Origin: Clostridia bacterium
Lineage (GTDB): Bacteria; Bacillota; Clostridia; Lachnospirales; Lachnospiraceae
NCBI GenBank assembly: GCA_910574835.1
Contig: CAJTDE010000043.1
Span: 1-32,431, forward strand
Direction: 5' to 3'
Length of the DNA stretch: 32,431 bases
Under the pieces are notes generated by a model, which saw nothing but the letters and a program-made list of their open reading frames with translations, ran no database searches and was not told the origin of the DNA. The position numbers and the translations under genes were made by a program. Shown here piece by piece: positions 25,760 to 32,431 of the stretch; the first letter of the stretch is position 1, and every line of letters begins with the position of its first letter.

Positions 25760-25842
25760 AGAAGAAGAAAAAAGATAAATGCACTCCTGGCGCAGACGAA
25801 AGAAATCCCAGGAATGCAAGGAATTCTGCAGGAGGTATAAGT

Positions 25843-26589
25843 ATGGATCAATATGGAATGATTCGGGAAATTCTGGAGAAAAGCACCTACACAGTAGCTA
25901 TGTGCGGCACAGACATGATGAAGGAATCGGGAATGCAGAGTATGCGCGCCCCTGAGATTTCATATAAGGTAGAGAGGGAGTACGGCTATTCCCCGGAAGA
26001 GATCTTTTCCTCCGTATTCTACACCAACCGCACGGAGACATTCTTTAAGTATTATAAGAAAGAGATGCTGGAGCCTACCTTGGAGCCAAGCGAAGGATTT
26101 ACCGCCCTTGCGGAGCTGGAGCGGAAAGGACAGCTTCAATATTCCATTACCAATAACGTTTACGATCTGCCGGAGAGGGCCGGATGCAAGAATGTTCTGA
26201 ATCTTCACGGAACGATTTTTGACAACGAGTGTCCGCGGTGCGGAAAGAAGTATCCGATGGAGTACATACGAGACGCAAAAAAGATCCCCCTGTGTGAAAA
26301 GTGCCAGATTCCCGTGCGGCCCAAGGTCATGCTGTTCGGAGAGCAGGTAGACAATCAGCTGATGACCCATGCGGTCAATGAGATTTCCAAGGCGGATGTG
26401 CTGCTGCTTCTCGGCACAACCTTCAGTTCCGGGCTCTGCGACCAGTATGTCAAGTACTTTGAGGGAAGCAGTCTGATTTTGATAAACGGTCAGGAGCACT
26501 TTATGGATGAAAAGGCGGACGTGATTCTTCATGAAGAGGTAAAAACCGCATTGCCGAAGATTGTCTGGCCGGAAGGAAAAAAAGCATAA
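25843..26589 (+). CDS. Divergent Sir2-family protein (NAD-dependent deacylase fold)
   Basis: 248 residues. The Sir2 architecture is clear: catalytic His122 in NVLNLHGT, a zinc ribbon C130-x2-C133 and C151-x2-C154, then RPKVMLFGE and LLLLGTTFSS. The NAD-binding motifs are altered. GAGISxxSGIP is GTDMMKESGMQS (22-33), and TQNIDGLH is TNNVYDLP (103-110), so the usual Asp and first His are missing. The enzyme may use NAD differently or bind another ADP-ribose-type ligand. The ribosome site is AGGAGG and the gene has its own promoter. It stands between an ArsC-like gene and xpt with no obvious functional link. Confidence 0.85.
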   Translation: MDQYGMIREILEKSTYTVAMCGTDMMKESGMQSMRAPEISYKVEREYGYSPEEIFSSVFYTNRTETFFKYYKKEMLEPTLEPSEGFTALAELERKGQLQYSITNNVYDLPERAGCKNVLNLHGTIFDNECPRCGKKYPMEYIRDAKKIPLCEKCQIPVRPKVMLFGEQVDNQLMTHAVNEISKADVLLLLGTTFSSGLCDQYVKYFEGSSLILINGQEHFMDEKADVILHEEVKTALPKIVWPEGKKA

Positions 26590-26590
26590 G

Positions 26591-26713
26591 TAAGGACTTC
26601 CCTTGTGCCGGCATATCCGTTCGGCGAGGGTCTGCCCTATTTTATCGGGCGCTGCCGTTAGGGTCAAATACCATGCAGCTTGCTGCGGGGATTTGCCCCT
26701 GGCGGCAGTCCTT
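26591..26713. repeat. Degenerate palindromic repeat between the Sir2-like gene and xpt
   Basis: AAGGACT (26592-26598) and AGTCCTT (26707-26713) are the outer ends. GGGTCAAAT opposite ATTTGCCCC, around GCAGCTTGCTGC, repeats the second hairpin of the element at 24650-24745 and 3824-3859. GGGTCTGCCC with GGGCGCTGCC forms a further small fold. It begins 1-2 bases after the Sir2-like stop. No purine riboswitch is recognisable in the xpt leader. Confidence 0.6.
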
Positions 26714-26774
26714 TATATGTATCCCCAATTTATAGGAAAGATACTTCATCACAGCAAAAAGGAGAACAAATCAT

Positions 26775-27341
26775 ATGAAATTACTGGAAGAACGCATTTT
26801 GCATGAGGGAATTGTCATTGGGCAGGATATCCTTAAGGTAGATGGATTTATCAACCATCAGGTAGACATAGAGCTGATGGAAGCACTTGGAAAAGACATG
26901 GCGGAGCATTTTGCAGGACAGGGCGTCACCAAAGTATTTACCATCGAATCCTCGGGAATTGCACCTGCGCTGTTTACGGCAAAATACCTGAATGTTCCTG
27001 TGGTAATACTGAAAAAACAGGTGTCAAAAAATCTGGGGACCGAGGTATGGCAGACAGAAGTATCTTCCTATACAAAGGACATTTCCTATGAACTGACCCT
27101 TGCGAAAAATTACATTTCGGATACGGATCATATTCTGATTGTGGACGATTTTCTGGCCAACGGCGAGGCGGCCACAGGAGCGGTGCGTCTTATCCGCAAG
27201 GCCCACGCCACCATAGCGGGCGTAGGCGTCCTCATAGAAAAAGCCTTCCAGCCCGGACGGACAAAGCTGGAGAGCCAGGGAATCACCATATACGCCCAGG
27301 CAAGTATTCGGGCCTTTGAAAACGGACAGGCAGTATTTTAA
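26775..27341 (+). CDS. xpt: Xanthine phosphoribosyltransferase
   Basis: 188 residues. It opens MKLLEERILHEGIVIGQDILKV, the standard Xpt start. The PRPP loop is ILIVDDFLANGEAATG. The enzyme converts xanthine plus PRPP to XMP for guanine nucleotide salvage. GGAG lies 10 bases before the ATG. Unlike the Bacillus xpt-pbuX operon, there is no permease gene next door and no G-box riboswitch visible, only a repeat element, so its regulation is unclear. Confidence 0.93.
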   Translation: MKLLEERILHEGIVIGQDILKVDGFINHQVDIELMEALGKDMAEHFAGQGVTKVFTIESSGIAPALFTAKYLNVPVVILKKQVSKNLGTEVWQTEVSSYTKDISYELTLAKNYISDTDHILIVDDFLANGEAATGAVRLIRKAHATIAGVGVLIEKAFQPGRTKLESQGITIYAQASIRAFENGQAVF

Positions 27342-27439
27342 AGAAGATTACAGATAACACCCGCGCCAATGAGCGAAGCACCGGCGTGACAGGGAATTGC
27401 AATCGAAGATTAACCAGAGAAAGAAGGAAAACCAATCAA

Positions 27440-28330
27440 ATGAAAATAGCTTCATGGGGACTGGAAAAGCGGGATCTGCCGCGGCTGTTCACAGCCATCG
27501 CGGGAATGTTTGTCTTTTCCATCGGAATCAATATCTTTGTAGTTCCGGCAGAGCTTTACAACGGAGGTGTACTCGGAATCAGCCAGATTCTACGTACCCT
27601 CTTAATTCGCTACGCGCACTTAAGTTTCGGCAGCGTAGACGTTGCCGGCCTTATCAACCTTTTATTCAACATCCCGCTGTTCTTTCTGGCCTACCGTTCC
27701 ATCAGCCGGGGGTTCTTTGTACGCACCCTGATCTGTGTTATCAGCCAGACCATGTTCCTCACCGTCATTCCCATACCGGCTGTTCCCCTGGTAGAAGATA
27801 CCCTGACAGCCAGTCTCATCGGAGGAATCGTAACAGGAGCCGGAATCGGCATCGCCCTCAAAAACGGCGGCTCCAGCGGCGGTATGGACATCCTGGGCGT
27901 CTACTTCACCAAGCGCCGTCAGGATTTCAGCGTAGGCCGTCTTTCTCTCACGGTAAACCTGTTTATCTACCTGGCCTGCGCCCTGCTGTTTGACATCACC
28001 CTGGTCATCTACTGCATCATCTACACCGCAGTAAGCACCCTGATCATGGATCGCACCCACAGTCAGAACATCAGCACCGAGGTATTCATTTTCACCAAAG
28101 AAAATCCGGATCAGATCATGACCTATATCCTGAAAGAGCTGATCCGGGGAGCCACCTACTGGGAAGCCAAAGGCGGCTACACCGAGGAAACCACCAACAT
28201 CATATTCACTGTAATCTCCAAGCACGAGCTTACCGCCCTCAAGCGCAGGCTCCGTGTCCTGGACCCCCAAGCCTTCGTCGTAAGCAAAGAGCATGTAGGC
28301 ATAGAGGGCAAATTTGTGAAACATCTGTAG
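27440..28330 (+). CDS. YitT family membrane protein (DUF161 + DUF2179)
   Basis: 296 residues from ATG 27440 (AAGAAGGAAAA before it). Five to six helices fill the first 200 residues, with INIFVVPAELYNGGVLGISQI and KNGGSSGGMDILGVYF typical of YitT/DUF161. The C-terminal DUF2179 domain (from about 210) is a small soluble ligand-binding-like fold containing RGATYWEAKGGYTEETTNI. The transported or sensed compound is not known for the family. The stop is immediately followed by a palindromic repeat. Confidence 0.9.
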   Translation: MKIASWGLEKRDLPRLFTAIAGMFVFSIGINIFVVPAELYNGGVLGISQILRTLLIRYAHLSFGSVDVAGLINLLFNIPLFFLAYRSISRGFFVRTLICVISQTMFLTVIPIPAVPLVEDTLTASLIGGIVTGAGIGIALKNGGSSGGMDILGVYFTKRRQDFSVGRLSLTVNLFIYLACALLFDITLVIYCIIYTAVSTLIMDRTHSQNISTEVFIFTKENPDQIMTYILKELIRGATYWEAKGGYTEETTNIIFTVISKHELTALKRRLRVLDPQAFVVSKEHVGIEGKFVKHL

Positions 28331-28486
28331 AGCGTGTTTGAAAATTATTTTCTGACAGATGTGCATCGAATTTGTGGGAGATTTGAGCTAAATGAAGGGC
28401 GTGTAGCGGGCAACGTCCTTCATTTGGCTCAAAGATACCGCAAAGTGGGGCGTGCAGGCGGTGGAAATGAATTTGTGAAACACGCT
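28331..28486. repeat. 156-bp palindromic element directly after yitT
   Basis: AGCGTGTTT (28331-28339) matches AAACACGCT (28478-28486) in inverted orientation. An inner 17-base stem pairs 28382-28398 with 28417-28433, with one G-U position. AATTTGTGAAACA occurs both at the end of yitT (near 28312) and in the right end of the element, a possible insertion duplication. Sir2-like coding sequence resumes right after it. Confidence 0.75.
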
Positions 28487-28489
28487 CCG

Positions 28490-28792
28490 GCAGTCCGTGT
28501 CGGAAATCGTGATATGACTGCACGGCAGACAGATATGAAAATACCCTCCGAGCTAATCCCCCATTGTCCCGTGTGCGGAAAACCAATGACAATGAATTTA
28601 AGAGCCGATGACACCTTTGTTCAGGATAAAGGATGGTATCAGGCAGGTGAAAGATATTCAGATTTTATCCGCGGACATAAGGGGCTTCAAGTGCTGCTTC
28701 TGGAGCTTGGTGTTGGTATGAACACTCCGATTATCATAAAATATCCGTTTTGGCAGATGACGGCAGATTTAATTCTATCACTTGGAAAATAG
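28490..28792 (+). pseudogene. C-terminal remnant of a Sir2-family gene
   Basis: The frame reads VGNRDMTARQTDMKIPSELI, then HCPVCGKPMTMNLRADDTF, then LLLELGVGMNTPIIIKYPFW. This is the zinc-ribbon and following part of a Lachnospiraceae Sir2-like protein, different in type from the one at 25843. The N-terminal NAD-binding half is missing, replaced by the palindrome. After QMTA (28765) the sequence departs from the family and hits a stop at 28792. A further piece of the same gene, continuing QMTAANPKAIYAC, appears at 30094-30165. Confidence 0.7.
28721..28774 (+). repeat. Junction repeat copy 1
   Basis: The 45-base core 28721-28765 (AACACTCCGATTATC to GATGACGGCA) lies inside the Sir2 remnant. 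Its right flank GATTTAATT is shared with copy 3 but not with copy 2. Its left flank is ordinary Sir2 coding sequence. Confidence 0.85.
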
Positions 28793-30089
28793 CATTGCTT
28801 TTGCTAACTGTCATGGCGGCAAACTGTATATTGGCATCAGGGATGACGGTACGGTAGCCGGACTTGATAATCCTGACAGTGTTTCTTTGCAGATCAGCAA
28901 TATGGTAAGGGATGCAATTAAGCCCGATGTGACGATGTTCCTGCATTATAAAACAATAAAAGAAGATGGAAAAGAAATTGTTGAGGTGGATATTCAGCGA
29001 GGAACGGATCGCCCTTATTATCTTGCTAAAAAGGGGATGCGTCCGGAGGGTGTATATGTCAGACAGGGATATTTTTCTGTCCCCGCCACTGACACGGTAA
29101 TCCGCCGTATGATCAAGGAGACGGATGGAGACCGCTTTGAAGCTATGCGCTGCTTAAATCAGGAACTTACATTTGAAGCCACAAAAAAAGAATTTGCGCT
29201 TCGGAAAGTGGAGTTTGAGTCACAGCAAATGCGCACTTTGAAGCTCATCGATCAGGATAACCTCTACAGTAACTTAGGTCTGCTTCTGTCTGATCAATGC
29301 GTCCATACGATTAAAGTCGCTGTTTTTCAGGGGACGGATCAGACAATTTTTAAGGATCGCCGGGAATTTACCGGATCGCTGATGCAGCAAATGAACGAAG
29401 TTTATGATTTTATCGATTTCCGCAATCAAACCCGTGCAACCATAGAAAGATTGTTGAGAATTGATGTCAGGGACTATCCTGAGATCGCCGTCAGGGAGGC
29501 GCTTCTAAATCTGCTGGTTCACCGTGATTATTCCTTTAGCGCCAGTGCGCTTATCAGTATTTATACGGATCGGATTGAATTTGTATCCATTGGAGGATTG
29601 ATGCCGGGAATTGATCTGGAAGATATTATGGTAGGCATTTCCGTATGCAGAAATCAGGACCTTGCGAATGTGTTCTACCGGCTGCATCTGATTGAGGCTT
29701 ACGGTACTGGAATGGGAAAGATTATGAGGGCATACGAAGGCATGGAAGAAAAGCCTTCGATTGAAACAACCAAAAATGCCTTTAAGATCATATTGCCTAA
29801 TATTAACGCAAAATATGAAACGGGAAAGTTTTCTGCACCGAAAGCGGAATCAATCACAAGTTCTGCTGCCGGGGCTGAAAAAATCCAAAGCGATGAAGAA
29901 AGAGTATTGGAATATGCCTGGTCTCATGGCGCTATTACAAGAAATGATGTAATCGAATTGCTTAAAGTAAGTACATCTACCGCTTCCAGAGTCATTAGGA
30001 GAATGGTGAAAAGCAACTTGCTAAAGCAGAATGGAAAAGCAAGAAGCACCAACTACACTGTTATAAATAATAAAAATGGTGCGCAATAA
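28782..30089 (+). CDS. AlbA_2/GHKL-ATPase winged-helix putative regulator, 5' truncated
   Basis: 435 residues from TTG 28782. It starts in the middle of the AlbA_2 (Schlafen-like) domain (SIAFANCHGGKLYIGIRDDGTVAGL), so about 20-30 usual N-terminal residues are lost. In-frame TAA 28770-28772 blocks any upstream extension, and no ribosome site precedes the TTG. A GHKL/HATPase-like region follows (REALLNLLVHRDYS, YTDRIEFVSIGG, YGTGMGKIMRAYEG). A C-terminal winged helix ends the protein (NDVIELLKVSTSTASRVIRRM). Intact relatives are annotated as DNA-binding ATPases or transcriptional regulators; their targets are unknown. Its last codons (NGAQ) fall inside the shared junction repeat. It may be non-functional. 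Confidence 0.75.
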   Translation: MENSIAFANCHGGKLYIGIRDDGTVAGLDNPDSVSLQISNMVRDAIKPDVTMFLHYKTIKEDGKEIVEVDIQRGTDRPYYLAKKGMRPEGVYVRQGYFSVPATDTVIRRMIKETDGDRFEAMRCLNQELTFEATKKEFALRKVEFESQQMRTLKLIDQDNLYSNLGLLLSDQCVHTIKVAVFQGTDQTIFKDRREFTGSLMQQMNEVYDFIDFRNQTRATIERLLRIDVRDYPEIAVREALLNLLVHRDYSFSASALISIYTDRIEFVSIGGLMPGIDLEDIMVGISVCRNQDLANVFYRLHLIEAYGTGMGKIMRAYEGMEEKPSIETTKNAFKIILPNINAKYETGKFSAPKAESITSSAAGAEKIQSDEERVLEYAWSHGAITRNDVIELLKVSTSTASRVIRRMVKSNLLKQNGKARSTNYTVINNKNGAQ

Positions 30090-30138
30090 ACATAACGCTC
30101 CGATTATCATAAAATATCCGTTTTAGCAGATGACGGCA
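30073..30138 (+). repeat. Junction repeat copy 2
   Basis: Left flank AAAATGGTGCGCAATAAAC is shared with copy 3. The core is 30094-30138. The right flank continues as authentic Sir2 coding sequence (AANPKAIYAC) rather than GATTTAATT. One core base change turns the TGG codon into TAG in the Sir2 frame. Confidence 0.85.
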
Positions 30139-30165
30139 GCGAATCCGAAGGCAATTTATGCCTGT
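30094..30165 (+). pseudogene. Second fragment of the Sir2-family gene
   Basis: Reads NAPIIIKYPF-stop-QMTAANPKAIYAC in one frame. This repeats the last 15 codons of the remnant at 28490-28765 and then extends it by about 10 codons. It looks like the continuation of the interrupted gene after an insertion. Confidence 0.6.
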
Positions 30166-30206
30166 TTTCAAATAAATAAAAATTTTACTGTTTTGAAACC
30201 GGTTCC

Positions 30207-30235
30207 TTGCATATCCTATTTTGTGTTGGTATAAT
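30207..30235 (+). promoter_or_regulatory. Promoter of the AAA/DUF4143 gene
   Basis: TTGCAT (30207-30212), 17 bases, TATAAT (30230-30235). The frame upstream of ATG 30297 starts exactly on this -35 box, so it cannot be coding. The leader is about 55 bases. Confidence 0.75.
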
Positions 30236-30296
30236 AGGAATTGCAATGTGGTTTCAAAAAAATAAAAAAATCTATTTTTTGAAAGCGAGCGATTAT

Positions 30297-31511
30297 ATGA
30301 AGACAATAACAAGAACAAAGTATCTGAATAGGGTAATTGAGTTGAACCAGACTCCTGATATTAAAATCATTACAGGCATTCGTCGTTCGGGAAAGTCAAA
30401 ATTGATGCAGGCATATATTGAGTACCTGAAAAATCATTATGAAAATATCAATATTATCTTTATTGACTTTATGGATCTGATATATGAAGAAATCAGAGAG
30501 TATCACGCACTTCATGCTTACGTAGAGGAACATTTTCAAGAGGAAAAAGCAAATTACCTTTTCGTGGATGAAGTTCAAATGTGTCCCAAATTTGAATTGG
30601 CGCTCAACAGTCTTTATTCCAAAGGAAAATATGATATTTATATTACAGGTTCTAATGCCTTTTTATTAAGTGCTGATCTGGCAACTCTTTTTACCGGACG
30701 TTATATTGAAATTCATGTGTTTCCATTCAGTTTTCAGGAATACTGCCAGTATTATGATGAGACTGGCGATAAGGAAAAACTCTTTGATGAGTATTTCATA
30801 AAGGGAGGACTGGCAGGTTCTTACGCTTACAGAACGGAAAGGGATAGAATAAATTACATTAAGGAAGTTTATGAAACGATTGTCACGAGAGACCTTGTGC
30901 AGAAATATTCTTTGCCGGATACGCTGGTTCTGCAAAGACTGAGCGAATTTCTCATGGATAACATCAGCAACCTTACTTCTCCAAACAAGGTCAGTCAGCT
31001 GCTGACAGCAAATAAGACAACAACTAATCATGTAACAGTCGGAAGATATATTAAATATTTGTGCAATGCCTTTGTTTTTTATGACATAAAGCGTTATGAT
31101 ATCCGGGGAAAGAAGTATTTGGAAAGTTCTGAAAAATTTTATTTGTGCGATACAGGTATCCGATATGCCATTTTGGGAAGCAGGAATATAGACTATGGCA
31201 GAGTATATGAGAATATGGTCTGTATTGAACTGCTCCGCCGGGGATATGATGTGTATGTCGGAAAATTGTATCAGAAGGAAATTGATTTTGTAGTGCAAAA
31301 AGGGAGCGAGAAAATCTATATCCAGGTCAGTGACAATATTTCGGATCAGAATACCCTTGAAAGAGAATGTTTGCCATTACTGCAAATCCGAGATGCTTAT
31401 CCCAAAAAGGTCATTGCCAGGACCAGGCACCCGAAATATGGTTATGAGGGTATTGAGATTTACAATATAGTTGATTGGCTGTTGCAGGAAGAGGAAAATG
31501 GCGCGCAATAA
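30297..31511 (+). CDS. AAA_14/DUF4143 ATP-binding protein
   Basis: 404 residues. Walker A is GIRRSGKSK (27-35) and Walker B YLFVDEVQ (about 86-93). Sensor-like YITGSNAFLLS and the DUF4143 signature KGGLAGSYAY follow. The C-terminal domain (YENMVCIELLRRGYDVYVGK, EIDFVVQKG, IYIQV) has PD-(D/E)XK-like features. These ATPases are abundant in Bacteroidetes and Clostridia and largely uncharacterised. The start is fixed by the upstream promoter. The gene is complete, and its last residues NGAQ are supplied by junction repeat copy 3. It lies between two Sir2-derived repeats, so it looks like a self-contained cassette with its own promoter. Confidence 0.88.
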   Translation: MKTITRTKYLNRVIELNQTPDIKIITGIRRSGKSKLMQAYIEYLKNHYENINIIFIDFMDLIYEEIREYHALHAYVEEHFQEEKANYLFVDEVQMCPKFELALNSLYSKGKYDIYITGSNAFLLSADLATLFTGRYIEIHVFPFSFQEYCQYYDETGDKEKLFDEYFIKGGLAGSYAYRTERDRINYIKEVYETIVTRDLVQKYSLPDTLVLQRLSEFLMDNISNLTSPNKVSQLLTANKTTTNHVTVGRYIKYLCNAFVFYDIKRYDIRGKKYLESSEKFYLCDTGIRYAILGSRNIDYGRVYENMVCIELLRRGYDVYVGKLYQKEIDFVVQKGSEKIYIQVSDNISDQNTLERECLPLLQIRDAYPKKVIARTRHPKYGYEGIEIYNIVDWLLQEEENGAQ

Positions 31512-31569
31512 ACATAACGCTCCGATTATCATAAAATATCCGTTTTGGCAGATGACGGCAGATTTAATT
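31495..31569 (+). repeat. Junction repeat copy 3
   Basis: It combines the left flank of copy 2 (AAAATGGCGCGCAATAAAC), the 45-base core (31516-31560) and the right flank of copy 1 (GATTTAATT, 31561-31569). An ATG at 31498 would read MARNKHNAPIIIKYPFW and on to a stop at 31623, a 41-residue frame I do not regard as a gene. Confidence 0.85.
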
Positions 31570-31600
31570 ATTACTTCGAGAAATTGTAAATTTTCCATAA

Positions 31601-32371
31601 AGTTCGGCATATTCAGGAGATAAATATGATGCGTGGATGGATTATTGTACCTATGGGGGATTGCCGCTGATACTGAGCAGAAAAACAGATGAATTAAAGT
31701 CAAAGTATCTGATTGATTTGTGCAGGGAGTTATATCTGAAGGATATTGAAGAGCGTCATGGGCTGCGCGGAGATAACTGTATGGCGGCACTGGTAAATAT
31801 CCTTGCATCGGCGGTGGGGTCTTTGACCAATCCTCTAAAACTGGCGAATACTTTTGGCAGCAATGGGATGCATGTCAGCGATAAAACTATAGGAATTTAT
31901 ATCGGATATCTGTTAGATGCTTTTTTTATCAGCAAAGCAGAACGGTATGACATCAAGGGAAAAAGATATATTGCTTCCCCCTTTAAATATTACTTCACGG
32001 ATGTGGGGCTGCGCAATGCCCAGCTTAACTTCAGACAGCAGGAAGAAAACCATATTATGGAGAACATTATTTACAATGAGCTGCTGATTAGAGGATTTAA
32101 TGTGGATGTTGGCGTTGTGGAGCATTCCGAACGCAATGAGAATGGAAAGATGGTGCGCAAGAGGTTGGAGGTGGATTTTGTCTGCAACCGTGGCAATCAG
32201 AGATATTATATTCAGTCTGCCTTTGCGATTCCGGACAGCAGCAAAATGCAGAAGGAGCAGAAGTCATTGGTGCATATTGGCGATTCTTTTAAGAAAATCA
32301 TTGTAGTCAAGGACAGGATTAAATTAACTCGTTGTGCTACTTATATAATTAATAACACATACTTTGCTTAA
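31601..32371 (+). pseudogene. Headless AAA_14/DUF4143 ATPase gene
   Basis: The frame opens after TAA 31598-31600 and reads GDKYDAWMDYCTYGGLPLIL, which corresponds to the middle of the family. It runs through the DUF4143 region (ADKYR-like AERYDIKGKRYIASPFKYYFTDVGLRNA) to the C-terminal nuclease-like part (LEVDFVCNRGNQRYYIQ) and a normal stop. The whole P-loop half is absent and junction repeat copy 3 sits where it should be. First ATG 31637 gives 244 residues but has no ribosome site. It is a different paralogue from the intact gene beside it. The remaining 60 bases of the window show nothing identifiable. Confidence 0.75.
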
Positions 32372-32431
32372 ACACTGAAAAAGCGCAAAAAGTCCCTATG
32401 ATTTTTCGAAATATTTTTTTAGAATATCAGT

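Noticed and set aside
28331-28492. CRISPR or phage attachment site at the accessory boundary
   Set aside because: No regularly spaced short repeats with unique spacers, no tRNA gene and no integrase; the structure is a single palindrome.
30207-30296. 30-residue N-terminal extension of the AAA/DUF4143 protein from TTG 30207
   Set aside because: Its first codon is the -35 box and it contains the TATAAT of the gene's promoter, so it is upstream of transcription start.
31498-31623. 41-codon open frame starting in junction repeat copy 3 (MARNKHNAPIIIKYPFW...)
   Set aside because: It is Sir2-derived repeat sequence followed by unrelated sequence, and overlaps the end of the AAA gene; more likely a junction artefact than a gene.

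Overview
The window looks like a chromosomal segment of a Clostridia/Lachnospiraceae-type Firmicute. This rests on gene content and order, not on a database match. A six-cysteine SCIFF peptide with its radical-SAM maturase sits directly before a fused secDF. Then follow recJ, apt, a RelA/SpoT homologue, an MBL hydrolase, hemZ, an HD-GYP protein, hisS and aspS. That housekeeping run is typical of clostridia. Purine-rich Shine-Dalgarno sites and TTGACA/TATAAT-type promoters with 17-bp spacers fit as well.

Layout. (1) 1-3.7 kb is AT-rich accessory DNA: an acyltransferase-3 tail, a membrane-anchored SGNH-like protein, a small relic of an AAA-ATPase-like gene, and an intact AAA-ATPase-like/PD-(D/E)XK gene. 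(2) 3.9-5.9 kb, minus strand: a CorC/HlyC-type CNNM-CBS membrane protein and a TIGR04086/DUF3792-type small membrane protein. (3) 6.0-22.3 kb, plus strand: scfA-scfB-secDF-recJ-apt-rsh-MBL-hemZ-HD-GYP-hisS-aspS. These cover ranthipeptide maturation, Sec export, DNA repair, purine salvage, the stringent response and aminoacyl-tRNA synthesis. (4) 22.3-24.3 kb: a convergent DUF1294 gene and glyA with a clear promoter and terminator. (5) 24.5-28.3 kb: a repeat-disrupted pseudogene, an ArsC/Spx-like protein, a divergent Sir2-like protein, xanthine phosphoribosyltransferase and a YitT-family membrane protein. (6) 28.3-32.4 kb, AT-rich accessory end: Sir2 gene remnants alternate with an AlbA_2/GHKL regulator, an intact AAA/DUF4143 ATPase and a headless AAA/DUF4143 ATPase.

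The most unusual content is not protein coding. At least four kinds of palindromic or hairpin repeats lie between genes, usually within a few bases of a stop codon: about 230-bp palindromes after secDF and recJ, a 117-bp tandem hairpin array before hisS, a 156-bp palindrome after yitT, and a two-hairpin element. One copy of the last is inserted in frame (96 bp) in a gene and kills it. At the right end a 45-bp core derived from a Sir2 gene occurs three times. The flanks mix and match in the way expected of left, right and internal junctions of inserted gene cassettes. That is the best candidate here for an undescribed mobile arrangement.

No rRNA, tRNA, CRISPR array, T-box, riboswitch, integrase or transposase gene was recognised.
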